Shown here: one piece after another, positions 21,232-33,080 of the stretch | How positions within the stretch are numbered: the first letter of the stretch is position 1 | How the letters are laid out: every line of letters starts with the position of its first letter | From: Salticus scenicus | Taxonomy: Eukaryota > Arthropoda > Arachnida > Araneae > Salticidae | Assembly: GCA_963930645.1 (NCBI GenBank) | Contig: OZ005653.1 | Span: 211,716,496-211,780,495 of the forward strand | DNA: 64,000 bases | Direction of reading: 5' to 3' | Translations under genes and position numbers: made by a program | The notes under the pieces: generated by a model | What the model was told of the DNA's origin: nothing | Databases searched by the model: none | What the model saw: only the letters and a program-made list of their open reading frames with translations

Positions 21232-23368
21232 TCTGTATATATATATATAAATTTCGTGTCACGATGTTTGTCCGCGATAAACTCTAAACTAAGGAACCGA
21301 TTTTAATGAAATTTTGCACACTGTGTGCAGTTTGGTCCAACTTGAGAGATAGGATAGTTTTTATCTCAAGTTATTATCACAATAGTTTTTTTTGCAATTA
21401 TTTGTTAATTATAGCCCTTTTTAAAGTTGTTCAAAAATATCTGTGAGTTCCAAAAGTTTAATTGTTGCCAAAAAAAAAAAAAAAAAAAAAAAAAAGAGGT
21501 TATTTTCTTTCGACATAAAAATAAATACAGTTAATCAAACTTGAACGTTAAACAATTATAAAAAGTTAAATTATGCATCTCACGAAAATTGACGTCATAA
21601 TCAATTTAAAGATTTTATACACATTGATAAAGTGCTAATGTAGTTCTATCATAGATATTGTAATATATATATATAGATCTATCATCCCCATGTTATAGTA
21701 CAAAGATTTTTGATGCCGAAAAAAGAAAGCTTTGGAATCGGCCATTAAGTGGTACTGGGGAAAATTATTCATAAATTTTATTCGCTAAAATATTCGTATG
21801 TATTCCCGTGTGTATTCACTCGGGGAAAGACGGCCATATTTTGGTAAAAACGTCGTCTTTTCCCAAGTGAAAAGGAATCACTTTTTTCTCCCCAAGGATC
21901 ACTCTCTATATACTATACTATATCTATGAGTTCTATATGCAAGCGAAGTGTGACTCACTGACCGTCTGTGCAACCAAGAAAAAGATTGCCTATGTTAATC
22001 GCCCATTGGATTTTTTGAAAAAATATTAAAAGTCGAGGAAATTTATTTCCTGGTTTTAATCCTTATATTTGTGTATAGATATGTATTATTTATCGCGTGC
22101 GTTAGATTGAGTTATTTTGCTGTCAAATTGACAAAATTTTAATTTTAAATTTCAAAACTCTGTCGTCTTCGGCGTTTTTTTTTTTTATTGTTTTTTTTTT
22201 TTTTTTTTTTTTTTTTTTTGTATCTGGCGATCAAAAAAGTAACACGAAAAAATACATGCCAGATGTATGTATTGTACGAAATGTAATATATATTATTCAT
22301 TGTACATATGTATGGCATGTAATACGTATTGTACGAAACATTGTTTCATATTACTCATTACTCTTAATATAAGTTGTTAAAATAACCATGATTTTTGAAA
22401 GGAATTAAATATTTTCGCCAGATAATTTGGCGATATTCTTTTTTTCGCCAAGCATGCCAGAAATTAAATCCATTCAACTGCGACATAATAGTATCTTATA
22501 TCAGATATTTCATTTAGACATTTGAAAACAAATTTGACTTCAAACTATGATAGAATATTTATCATTTTCTTTTTAATTAATATATTATTAATATATTAAA
22601 ATTTAAAAGCGTGGTATATAAAAAGTTTTTTTTTATCTTATATTTATTCTTATCTTAATCCTCAATGTTTCCCACCTTTATTAACTTCAATTTACTTAAA
22701 ATTTTAACATACTCAAAACCTTCTCATCACTTCGTTAAAATATACTAAACTTTTCCAAAATCTTTTTCTGTTGAAAACGATACATGTATTTACTTTAAAT
22801 GTCCAATATTTCATAAGATGTCCTATTTTAAAGTTTTAAGATATTTATCAAACTTACTTATTTTTCTGGTTTAGCCATATTGTTTTCCTTTTTATAACTA
22901 CAGCTGTTGCCATCTTTAAAATATTTAAAATGATGAGGTCATTTTATAGTAAAATTATTCATTATAGCTTATGTTATATTTCACTCCTCCATAAAAATTG
23001 ATTTTAAAATCGCTTGCTTCTTTTATACTTTTATTTTAATAGAATTTTAATAAAAATTAAATTACATATTAGTCTTTTTAGCATTTTAATCCAAAATAGC
23101 ATTAGGGATAATATATATCACTTCTTTATTAAAATTTATAAGACCCTACAATAAAAATAATTTGTGCTTAATATCAATTATACGAAAATTTTTATCAATC
23201 GCTTCCAAATTTTGACCTAAGGTTCAAATCTCAATCCTGTGTGTTTTTACATCGGCTGCAACGTTTTCATCTGTATTCGTAAATAATAATTTGACTGTAT
23301 TAAATAGTTTACTGCAATATAATTCAACGTGTAACTTAGTCACAGCAACGCGTGGCCGGGTCCGCTAG
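21232..23368 (+). mobile_element. Non-autonomous Helitron
   Basis: Starts with TC in tctgtatatatatata, followed by aaatttcgtgtcacgatgtt, and ends gtggccgggtccgctag, giving the Helitron 5'-TC and 3'-CTAG termini. It sits between A (21231) and T (23369), the expected AT insertion dinucleotide. The 2,137-base interior has no Rep or helicase frame and includes a T-run near 22190. In the paralogous copy at about 53830-53880 the flanking sequences run together without this insert, supporting the boundaries. The 3'-proximal GC-rich segment (gcgtggccgggtccgc) could form the usual terminal hairpin. Confidence 0.82.
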
Positions 23369-25878
23369 TATATATATATATTTATATATGTGTATTAATA
23401 ATTTTCACGTGTTTATTTAATTATTTTAAAATGACATTGCTGGAAAGTTACTAAAGGTTTTGCCTTTTCTGTATTAAATATATATATATATATATTTCTT
23501 GATTTTTTAAAAAATAATTTTTTTTTCTAAGTTATAAATATGTAGTAAACAATATTGTAAAACACGTTTCTTCTATACAAGTAAAATCCATATGTTATTT
23601 TAAATAAAATAATTTTCTACTGTATATTTAATATTTTATTTTGGTATCCAAGTTACATATTCATCTGTCAGAATAGACTTAAATTTGCATTTACAAGATA
23701 GATAAGGTACTTTGGGGCTTTGATAAAGGCCACAGTTATATGCGTCAGTTAAATGTCAACCAGGAGAAAACATTCGAAGTCCAATGTAAATTCAGTCGTC
23801 TATTTGCAGCCACCAGAGATTTTAACTGCGACTGTTGGAAAATAAAGCAAATTTACTGCCAATATGTTTCAAACTATCTTTAAATTTGGCGAAAAATCTC
23901 GTTTAGTTTAATTATAATTTATTGCAGTTATTTTAAATTATTTTTAAGTTTAACATTCTTATATTACATTTTAACTTAATTTACACATTTTTTTTTTCTT
24001 TTTAATACAAAGAATGTGAATTTACTATCTGAAATTTGCATTTAAAATCATTTTAATTTAATTTTCTACATATATATATGGAAATGAATACTCAAATATT
24101 ACTATTGAAATATTGAAATATTGTCACAAATAAAATTTCCATACTTCATATATTTTAATAATTAATAAATAAAGTTAATTTTCAGTTGCAAACATATCCA
24201 CTTAGCATCATATTATTCATAAAATTCCTGATGTAGCGTCCTGCAGTATTGTTGATTTAATTAGAATTATGTATAAAGAAGTTTGACCTGCATAAAAAAC
24301 AGTTTGAATTTAAAACGAAACTAATTTAGCATGCATAATATTAAGTGAAATCTAACTCACCTCTCTCCTGTATTTCCCGGATGCTTGAAGTAAATTTAGG
24401 CCACACATGAAAAGAAATTCGAAGTCAAATCATTGATGTACTTGATTTTAATTATTGAATTTAATTGAGTATCTCGATGAACAAGAAACAGAATCTTTCA
24501 AGTATTTGAGCACAAGTTTAAAACATTTCGAATACGTATAAAGGTATTTTTTTTAAGCCTTGAATGGATTATAAAGAATAAACAGAATAATACTTATTAT
24601 TTGAATAATATAACAATTAATGAATAATTTTACTGCGACTTCAGTATGAATGTTCGGATGGTTATCACTAAAGAATAAAGTACTTCTGTTTTTACGAATA
24701 TGTTCGGAGAGAAACCAGAATAATAATAAAAAAGGAAAAAGAATGAGTTTTGTCTCTCTCTCTGGTCACGTGACTGTCTACCTTTGATCCACTGTCGCCT
24801 TCCCGGTCCCAATGAATCAACAAGTATATTATTTAAAAAGAATTATAATCCGAATTAAATGCATAGAGTTCTACTTAACCAGCGTTAAGTTGTTTCTGTT
24901 TAATTTCCTATATACAAATGTTTATTAAAAGTCTCACATTTTAATCTTTGAGCTTAGTTCTCCATTTGTATTCTTGCATTTTGTAAAATTACATATTTCC
25001 TTGCTATAAACAGTTTGATTCTCAGAAACGTGGCATTTTAATTTTTCATTATTAAAATTTATAATGAAATACATACATTTGAAAGCCTTTTCACATAGTT
25101 TTTAATGAAAATCGAATGCATAAGAAAATTAATTATTTTTAATCTTTAAAGGTTAATTAAAAAAATACACTTTCGAAAATAGTTGAATTACTTTATCTGA
25201 CTCATTTTTAAATTTTCTCAGGCGTTTAATGTATTCCTTTTTAGAAAATTATTAACGTACTCATTCATGTTCATTTCATTAATAATTCAATATAATGTCA
25301 TAATGTTAAAGCCACATTTACAGGCAATTATTACTTTAATTCAATATATTTTATGCAAAAATATGAAGTCACTGTATAGGCATTATTTTTCATTTACGCT
25401 AATTTATTTTTTAAAAAAAATAATGGTATGGATTTACATTCGATTAAGAAATTAACAGTTTTATTTTAATTTTGCGGAAAAATGAAATGTTTTAAGAGTA
25501 TGTAGAAAATTAAACAGAAATGCATGCGAATAATTTTTATATGTATTGTTTTTTTTAAATGGAAATTTAATTGAATTTTATCAATCCGATTTTTTTTTAG
25601 AAACTAATAATAACCTTTATTTACAAATAAAAATAACTGACAATTTGTTCTCATGATAAGCCGGTTTTTCTTGAAATATTTCCTAATCTTCTAAATCAAT
25701 CTACATCTCCAGCCATAACTATAAATTCTATATTATAAATCTTCGTAAACATGTACAGGGGTTGCCGATGCATCAAAGAATCACTACAAAAAAATATGAT
25801 ATTTTATTTGTTAATGTTCTATAGTTGTTTCCTGCATCATTATATATTGTTTGAAAGTTTCGAATACGTCGTCTAGAG

Positions 25879-26198
25879 CAGCGTTTGCAAACCTTTTTGA
25901 CATCACTGACCACCAAATCCATAATTTAAAATCCCGCGGACCACTAACAATATTGATTAAGAAACACAAATAAAATTCTTAAATAAAAATCAGAGAATAC
26001 CAGTTTCATGAAATATATCTATTTGATACAAAACATTTTAAATGTTGTTTTAATCTTAAAAACAAAAACGTAAATAATCACAAGATTGAGTCTTAAAGGT
26101 CATTGATCCAAATGAAACAATTGTACAGAAAAAATGTGGATACCTTTTATTGTCTGCATATTATCAGAAACTCAGACAAGAGATTTAACTATAGTAAT
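25879..26198 (+). mobile_element. hAT-like element fragment
   Basis: Starts cagcgtttgcaaaccttttt and contains gaccaccaaatcc and gcggaccac, the style of terminal sequence common in hAT elements (CAG-x-GTTTC-AACCTTTTT). It begins after gtctagag, a site present without the insert in the duplicate at about 56165-56173. The right end is not found; the Penelope-like element follows at 26199. Confidence 0.5.
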
Positions 26199-26428
26199 AA
26201 ATTTAATAAAGAAGCATCAATAAACTGGCGTTGTAAAAATATTACTTACAAACTTTGAATAAACACCATAAAATGCAATAAACTCGCAACAATTGTTTCG
26301 GGTCGACAAAACACACGACCCTTCATCAGGCGAATAATGTAAGCACGAGTGCTGCAGTCAAAGCGGCAACGCACAAAATCGATTAAAATGAAAAGAAAAA
26401 CTTTATAAAGTAGAAAATAAATATAGCT
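26199..26428 (-). repeat. PLE-1 pLTR, downstream copy
   Basis: A 230-base direct repeat matching 29419-29648 with only a few differences (for example tcgacaaaa versus tcgaaaaaa in the ribozyme loop). It contains the hammerhead motif. Confidence 0.9.
26283..26334 (-). ncRNA. Hammerhead ribozyme motif in pLTR (downstream)
   Basis: Read on the minus strand: TTCGC (stem I 5'), core CTGATGA, stem II GGGTCG...CGACCC with a loop of about 10, core GAAA, short palindromic stem III CAATTG, TT at the cleavage position, then GCGAG closing stem I. All invariant core bases are present. Penelope-like elements are known to carry minimal type I hammerhead ribozymes in their pLTRs; self-cleavage would process element RNA. 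The very short stem III is typical of these and may favour dimeric action. Confidence 0.88.
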
Positions 26429-26531
26429 ACTGGTGTGAATAGAATTGAACAAGAAAACAAGAAAATAAATAAATGAGTGAGATTAAACATAAAACAATCT
26501 AAGGATAACAAAAATTAAACGAAAATCTAAG

Positions 26532-27722
26532 TTACGTGAGTAATTTCCAAGCATCAGAGAAGAAAGGAGTGGAAGAAATATCATTAACAAGATTTTTCGA
26601 ATTTTTAAATATGTAAAATGCTTCATGAATATCCAAATGGGAGGAACAGACAGGAGATGAGATTATGTTAGTTTTGGAAAAATCAAAACGATGACCTTGA
26701 GACCAGCAGTGGGAAGCAACAGAAGATTTGGTAATCTCTTCATTACGAACATTCCGACGGTGCTCATTAATTCTGTATTTCAAACGCCTCCTAGTTTGAC
26801 CAATATAACCTAAGTTGCAGGACGAACACGAAATTAAATAAATTCCAGAACGGTTTTCGGTGGGAATGGGATCCTTAAGAGAAGATAATTTAATTTTATT
26901 GACGGGTTTGTAAATAACTATGAAACCAAACGGTGTAAGAATTTTAGAGATTTTAAAAGAGAGTGAAGAATGAAAAGGTAAAACAACTGGGATGAGACTG
27001 TGATCGTTTAATTTGGGAGCAGAACGTTTAGGATTCTTAAATTTATGTAGAGCTTTATCGATGATAGATGGGTTATAGCCACGAGAGAGAGCAAGAGATT
27101 TTAAATAATTAATTTCTTTCGAAAGATTAGACGGATCAGAACAAATGTGTAAGGCACGATAAACATAAGTGTAAAAAGCAGACATTTTTTGTTGAGGGGC
27201 GTGGTTAGAGAGAGCATGCGGCGGCAAAGAGACTGAGAATGGTTTTCTAAAAACAGTAGTTGAGAAACAATCCTTTTCTTTATTCACAAGAACATCAAGG
27301 AAAGGCAAAGAGCAATCCTGTTCAACCTCAAAAGTGAATTGAATGCATGGGTCAATCGAATTGACCAAAGAAAGTAAATTGGACAAATCGACATCAGGGG
27401 AGACAAGAACGAAAGTGTCATCCACATACCTAAACCAGTGAGGAAATTTATATACACCGAAGAGTTTTTCTTCAAAGTAGTGCATATAAATGTCGCAAAG
27501 TAAAGGAGAGAGAGGACTACCCATGGCCATACCATCATTTTGGGAATAATAAGTACCATTAAAAATGAAGGCAGTTTGCCTGATACACAAATGAACTAAA
27601 TTTACAAGTTCCTCAATTTCAATAGAAGAATAATGAAATTCACGTAGTCTTCTCTCTAAACAAACCAGAGCACCTTTAACCGGAACATTTGTAAAAAGTG
27701 ATTTTACATCTAAAGAAATCAT
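26532..27722 (-). pseudogene. PLE-1 reverse transcriptase C-terminal half with GIY-YIG endonuclease
   Basis: A 396-codon open frame. It begins at RT motif A (MISLDVKSLFTNVPV, residues 1-15), then motif B (GMAMGSPLSPLLCDIYM, about 63-79) and motif C with the catalytic YVDD (RYVDDTFVL, about 98-106), then a motif D-like block (LPFLDVLV). A connector follows, then the GIY-YIG nuclease: GIYLISCSSCNLGYIGQT with the R of RRLKYRINEH and the metal-binding C-x2-C and H residues. It ends at 26532. All catalytic residues I can see are intact. The frame is joined to the upstream RT fingers only through a one-base shift at 27722-27727, so the element as a whole is inactive or requires frameshifting. It encodes the enzyme that nicks target DNA and copies the element RNA. 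Confidence 0.92.
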
Positions 27723-27724
27723 AG

Positions 27725-28497
27725 TTAGTTAGACGGAGAGATGCGTTTAATTTTGTCCACAAAATCATACGAGTTTTTAACAGTATAAAGATTAGTAGTA
27801 GTTAGATGAGAAAGAGAGTTTGAAAGAAATCGAGAAAGATTATAAGAAGCCGTACCAATATTAGACACAATAAGCCGAAAGCAGAGAGTGGGCTTATGAA
27901 CTTTCGGAAGTGCATAAAAGCGAGCACAATTAGCAGCAGAAGGAATTACCATGCGTTTGGTATAATCATTAAGAATAACGGAATTTTTAACGTGGTATTT
28001 GACTTGATCAAGATGATCATTGGAAGGATCTTTTTTAAGTTTTGAATAGGGACCTGAAGTAAGCAAGGACTCAACATGGGAAATATAATCCGATTTGTTG
28101 AGTAGAACAGTTTGTCCTCCCTTATCAGCTCTTGTGACGATTAAATCGGGGGCTGAGTTTAATTCAGAGAGGGCGGATTTTTGAGAAGGAGTAAGGTTAG
28201 ACTTTTGTGGATGATTATTGGTGGAAATAATGTTAGATAAAATGAAACGAAGAGATTCTAACTGGCCTGGAGAAATTTTACTATTTTTAAAGGAATTTTC
28301 AATGGGAGCGATCAAATCCGGAAAGGAGGGTCTCGAAGTACGCGCAAAATTCAGACCCAAACTGAGCACGTCGCGTTAAGTATTAGTCAGAACGTGCGAA
28401 GAGAGATTAACAACAGTATTCTGAGCAAGAGGAGAAACGGGAGAAGTAAAGGAATTACTTTTAATAAGATAATTAAATTTCTTATTTAAGTAGTTTC
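27725..28497 (-). pseudogene. PLE-1 RT N-terminal (fingers) segment
   Basis: The frame includes TRADKGGQTVLLNKSDY and CARFYALPKVHKP, the conserved fingers motifs of Penelope-like RTs, then FRLIVSNIGTASYNLSRFL. It ends at a TAA within the short direct repeat tagttagtta (27722-27732), immediately before motif A in another frame. Upstream of about 28362 an in-frame TAA (after VLTNT) separates it from a further coding stretch (28490-28375). It is part of the same protein as 26532-27722. Confidence 0.88.
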
Positions 28498-28848
28498 TTA
28501 GTTAGTTTGATGCCTAGAAGACTGAAACGCAACGTATGCGAAATTTCTTTTTTCAAAAGAAGAGAAATCATGAACAGAATTGCTAAGAGACAGATGTAAA
28601 GTATATAATTCAGACTCAATAGACGAGAGAGACTGTCGTATATCCTGAATAATAGCCCTAAGAATGGCAAACTTACTCCTATTTAAAGCATTTTTAATGC
28701 GAAGAGAAGCAGGAAGATTGTACTTAATGTCTATGAACTTAGGAATTATCCGAGCACGCTTACATCTAAGAAGAAAATTTAAATGATTGAGAAAGCGAGA
28801 ACGTTTCAAACGAAGACGTTTGAAACGATTAATCTCAGAAGAACTCAT
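28498..28848 (-). CDS. PLE-1 N-terminal basic segment
   Basis: A 116-codon frame starting MSSSEINRFKRLRLKRSRFL, rich in Lys and Arg and predicted mostly helical (no computation done). Its position upstream of the RT fingers fits the variable N-terminal extension of Penelope-like proteins. The frame ends with QTN-stop, and the coding potential resumes in another frame a few bases later, so it was probably the N-terminus of one long protein. The start at 28848 is the first ATG after the tandem leader. Confidence 0.65.
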   Translation of the reverse strand: MSSSEINRFKRLRLKRSRFLNHLNFLLRCKRARIIPKFIDIKYNLPASLRIKNALNRSKFAILRAIIQDIRQSLSSIESELYTLHLSLSNSVHDFSSFEKRNFAYVAFQSSRHQTN

Positions 28849-28859
28849 GCTAAAACATA

Positions 28860-29365
28860 TATATGAAACAAGAGTAAAAACTTAAAGAAGGCGGAATTTA
28901 AACAAAAAGAATGGGGGGAGGAGTTAAAAACACAAAAATGTAGTTAATCAAATAGAAAAGTCGATAAAATAAAAATATAGAATGACAGTCTCAAAAATGA
29001 GAAGAAATTAGCAAAAATTAACAAAAAACAAGTGAAAACTTAAAGAAGGCGGAGTTACAACGAAAAAAGGGGGGGGGGGGGAGTTTTAAAAACAAAAATG
29101 TAATAATTAATAAGAAAACAAGCAATAAAATAAAAATATGAGATTAGAGGCTCAAAAATGAGAAGATATGAGCATAAATTAACAAATAAAACAACTTGAA
29201 ATTTAAAGGGGGAGGAGTTAAAACGAATAAAAGGGGGAGGAGAAAAGAGAGTAAAGGAAATAATTAAACAAGTAAGAAACAACCGGTAAAATAAAAATAT
29301 GAAATGAGAGGCTCAAAATCGAGAAGAAAATAGCATAAATTAACAAATAACACAATAAAAAGAAA
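28860..29365 (-). repeat. PLE-1 5' leader of three tandem ~165-bp units
   Basis: Three units start near 28868, 29035 and 29196 (plus coordinates). Each contains aacttaaagaaggcggagtt or a close variant, a G-run, aataaaataaaaatatga, gaggctcaaaaatgagaaga and cataaattaacaaa. G-run lengths differ (6, 13 and 6). The units lie between the upstream pLTR and the first ATG and could act as promoter-proximal or structural leader repeats. Confidence 0.8.
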
Positions 29366-29418
29366 TAGGAAACACTCGCAAAATTACTTACTCGATGCTA
29401 AAAGCCCAAAAAAGCAAC

Positions 29419-29648
29419 AAATTTAATAAAGAAGCATCAATAAACTGGCGTTGTAAAAATATTACTTACAAACTTTGAATAAACACCATAAAATGCAATA
29501 AACTCGCAACAATTGTTTCGGGTCGAAAAAACACACGACCCTTCATCAGGCGAATAAAGTAAGCACGAGTTCTGCAGTCAAAGCGGCAACGCACAAAATC
29601 GATTAAAATGAAAAGAAAAACTTTATAAAGTAGAAAATAAATATAGCT
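29419..29648 (-). repeat. PLE-1 pLTR, upstream copy
   Basis: Direct repeat of 26199-26428 at the 5' side of the element. It is followed by a 27-base inverted segment. Confidence 0.9.
29503..29554 (-). ncRNA. Hammerhead ribozyme motif in pLTR (upstream)
   Basis: Same arrangement as at 26283: CTGATGA, GGGTCG/CGACCC stem, GAAA, CAATTG, GCGAG. The loop of stem II has one extra A in place of C. In Penelope-like elements a ribozyme in each pLTR allows release of unit-length RNA. Confidence 0.87.
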
Positions 29649-29754
29649 TGTACAATTCTATTCACACCAGTAGCTGTTAAACAAACAAAAGTAAAAGATA
29701 TAATAGGCGGTTTGATTATTTTCTCCCATTGTTTAATTTTACGCTATTGCACTT

Positions 29755-30260
29755 CAAATAATTTGAGCCCATAGATAATAATGATATAAAGTATTTCTTT
29801 GTGTCCTTGCAATCAAAGAAAAAAAATATATAAATTCTATTTTCATCAATGCTATACAGTTCGTATGACTGTGACCTATAATATGCGAACAAATTTTCAG
29901 ATCAATCGAAAAACGTGTTTAGACGCTATGGCATTTTAAATATTTAGGCCCATAGGCCATAACATTAAAGCATTTTTCTTCGTGTCCCTGTAAAAAAACT
30001 CTAAGTCCAATATTCATCAAAATTAATAACGTTTGTTTTATGGTGACCTACATCGCACGTGACAACTTTCAGCTCATTCGGACAAAGTGTTTAGATCGTG
30101 TTTACTCACACACATACATAAACACACACACATACATACCTCATCGCAAAATCAGTAAAAATGAACTCACGGGATTTGAGAACGTATAAAAACACCAAAA
30201 TCTCAAAGTCGGATTTTTGTCATGATTACAGTACTTTCCTTACATATGTATGCTCAAAAA
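29755..30260 (+). repeat. Dispersed 170-185 bp repeat family, 2 units plus CA-rich tail
   Basis: Two units start at gagcccatagataataatga (29761) and gcccataggccataac (29946). Each has the family phrases tgtccctgtaaa and tcatcaa..tatacag. They are followed by a caca/cata-rich tract (30106-30140) and then the 3' block aaatctcaaagtcggatttt and catgattacagtactttcct. The same layout ends the array at 49800-49990. Confidence 0.75.
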
Positions 30261-30264
30261 GTAA

Positions 30265-32040
30265 AAATCCAAACATTAATTTTTTGCTAATCTATTGGCG
30301 CATAATTTTGAATTGATCCTTCTTTTATACATTTCCATTACTATTTTGTTGTTCTACTATAATTTAAAACAGCAGCTGTAATAAAACCAAGAGAGCTATT
30401 TTGCGCAATCTCTCCTTATAAGGTAGGAGTGACTGCGCTTAAATATAACTTCATTTAATAATAATAATAATAATTGTATTTAAATAACATTGTTGCAAGG
30501 TATTTGTATTCAATTACTTTTGTATTGGGAGTGCATATTTCATTTCAATAATTAAAAATCAGGAGTATAAACGATATTTAAAAAGAACTATAAAATCTTA
30601 TTAAGAGCAGATAAAGATTGAAAAATAACATTATGTTGCTAGATAACACGTTTAACTTAAATTTAGTACATTTTCTTTCAGTTTAATTGTTCAAAGCGCA
30701 GCACTAGTGCGACATAAAACCCAACCAAAGTTCCAACTTTTTTAGCTTGAGTGTTTTTTTGTTTTTCTGTCAGAATCTCTCGTTGACTACAGTCGTTCCC
30801 CTTATTGTTATGAATGATGAAGCAATCGTTCATCCACCTGTCACAAGTTAACCGTTTCTAGAAGGTTGCCCACCATATGTGCAATGCATTTCCGAGCCAA
30901 AGTGCAAGGATATATGTCTAGTTATGTCCTTTTTTGAGCTCAGATTCCGCCTACCGTATATTATTTATTAAAATTTTTTATTTTATTTTATATTATTTTA
31001 TTTTATTTTGCTTTTTTCTGAAAATCATCCACAAAAAAATGTTGAAAGCACAAAATCTAAATTTCACATGGTTTGAAATCTTCTCGTTCCAACTTTAAAT
31101 TCCTTTACTCATACTTAATTTATTTTATTCTATTGAAATTTAAACGATTACAGTCCTTAAAAAGACGTTTGAGCAGTCTGATATCTTTTGCTTGCATTCA
31201 GTATTATCGCTTCCCTATTTAAGCTGCCGACAGCGGCACAAAACTTGAGTATCATACTTGTAAATATTAACTAATATTTACAAGTATACTAATATTACTA
31301 ATATTATTAACTAATATTAACTAATTATAAACTAAACAGATTTGGAATAACATTTAAATATTTTGCGATAAATTACCCATAGGCTAATATTAGCATTCAA
31401 GAGGTAAATCCCAGCAAAAGTGTGGCTTTTGTCAATCGTTCTACTCCTGAATAGTGTTCCATTTCAAATTTTTATGACAATATCCAAAAATATGTGCCTT
31501 GTCGAATGAGTTTAACTAGTCCCGTCACTCGTCGAAGTTATTTCCTGTTACAGTTCCAAATATTCAACAAGTTCATCCTCATTGTCTTGTCATTACCAAT
31601 AAGCTGCAAAATCTCTATCAGTATAAAATCTTATAAAATCAATGCGCAATCTCTCCATAATAGCAAAAGCGCAAACTCTTTCATTTTGGTAGGAAAGATT
31701 GCACAGTCTTTTATTCAATAATTATTCGCTTTTAGACAAAATTGGGGCGCTTGTTCCGTTAGCCTAGGTTAGTAGCTTATGAGAAATTGTTTAATTAAAA
31801 ATATTTTGTAGTACTATAATTCTATAAAATTTCATAGGAAGGCATATGAAAATTCAAGCATTTATTTTTAAAAACAGGACAAAATCTTAGACTGTTAAAG
31901 GTCTTAGACTGTTAAAGCAATCAACATGCACATTAAAGTAGGTACTTCATTATTGATGTTGTACAAGCACCTGAAGTTACAACTTCCCCATTTTACTCTT
32001 TCACGCCGATCCCCTATCTGCGCTATCTCTCCAACCGCGC
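30265..32040. other. No gene recognised
   Basis: Contains a TTTTA-type microsatellite at about 30965-31015 and repeated actaatatt words near 31265-31325. The plus frame at 31494-31721 shows no motif. Confidence 0.45.
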
Positions 32041-32049
32041 GATCTATCC

Positions 32050-32849
32050 TAGCTTTACCTTATAATAAACTTTGTCTGAAATGAACACATTGCGTCATTT
32101 GCGCAGATCATTGCGTCATCTCATGCGCTGATTGCATCAGACGCATTCTACTGCTATAAATAAAGGTTCCCGTCACGTTTATTTCCATTATTGGATTTTG
32201 TCGTAGACTGTGCTGTTGTGTGTTTATTGTAATGGGTAAATTTGTGGACCTTAAGAATCGTTTCTTTTTCATACTTGAAGTAAGTCGAGGTTTCCTTGCA
32301 GGTTTATCGAATGATAAACCAAACTTTTTGGCCAAACGTATTGAAAAAGTACTGAAACTGACGTTGGTACCTTTTGCAGCCAGATAATGTTTAATCGTAT
32401 TACAGGAGGTTCTTGGATCTCATACGACCAACTTTCGTATAACATGATCCTCACGTGCACTCTTTTTAATAGAGCGACCACTTCTTTTAAGGTCCACAAT
32501 TTTGTCCGAAATTTTAAATTTACTAATAGCTGAATGCACTGCTGTCATGCTCACACTTAACCTAGAAATTATTTGACAATCAGAAAATCCAATTTTATGC
32601 AGGTCAATATTTCTGATCTTTTTGTAACAGTGAGTGAAGGTTTTTACCCATTACAATAATTATACAACAGCACTGTCTACGACAAAATCCAATAAACAAT
32701 TGGCGATAAACGTGCCAGGCACCTTTATTTATAGCACTAGAATGCGTCTGATGCAATCAGCACATGAGGTGACGCAATAATCTTTGCAAATGATGTAATG
32801 AGTTAAAATACCGAAAATCGGCTACTGGTTTTACTTTTGCAAATGACTG
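32050..32849 (-). mobile_element. Tc1-like transposon, internally deleted, long inverted repeats
   Basis: Left arm about 32090-32240 and right arm about 32638-32800 are reverse complements over roughly 150 bases (for example attggattttgtcgtagac against gtctacgacaaaatccaat). The right outer end reads, reversed, cagtcatttgcaaaagta next to TA at 32850, a Tc1-like terminus. The left outer end has lost clear similarity. Between the arms only the DNA-binding part of the transposase remains. Confidence 0.8.
32108..32640 (-). pseudogene. Tc1-like transposase N-terminal remnant
   Basis: Minus-strand frames give EIQEPPVIRLNI (second helix-turn-helix region) and, in another frame, LAKKFGLSFDKPARKPRLT followed by MKKKR, the classic Tc1 linker that precedes the DDE domain. 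The frame then runs into the inverted-repeat arm, so the DDE catalytic domain is absent. At least one frameshift lies near 32340. Confidence 0.75.
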
Positions 32850-32859
32850 TATTTATCGA

Positions 32860-33080
32860 CAGTAATCGAGAACAATATGAATTATTTTACATGACCCCAT
32901 TCATATTATTAAATATTCCATGTACTATTTTCTTTAGATAACGTCCTGTGACGTAAATCCTTGACGTTAAAGGCTATATATATGTGTCTGATAGACTTTT
33001 TTAAAAATTAGTTTAGTAATTTTCGAAAAATTTAACATTTAGAGATTATACTCTTTCGAAAGCCTATTGCAAAGCGTAAC
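32860..33080. repeat. Anchor block of the large duplication
   Basis: Matches 56925-57090 over gaattatttta, ttaaatattccatg, attttctttaga and aatccttga. Part of the collinear copy 1. Confidence 0.75.

Larger units (their letters stand above)
26199..29675 (-). mobile_element. Penelope-like element, near full length (PLE-1)
   Basis: A minus-strand retroelement of about 3.5 kb with direct repeats (pLTRs) at 26199-26428 and 29419-29648, offset 3,220 bases and almost identical. It has three coding segments for an RT-GIY-YIG protein and a tandem-repeat leader. The right end carries a 27-base inverted copy of the sequence next to the left pLTR (actggtgtgaatagaattg at 26429 against caattctattcacaccagt near 29653), the terminal inverted piece typical of Penelope elements. 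It lies inside copy 1 of the large duplication and is absent from copy 2. Only a few lesions break the reading frame. Confidence 0.92.

Noticed and set aside
27284..27559. 91-codon minus frame inside PLE-1
   Set aside because: Out-of-frame shadow of the RT domain.
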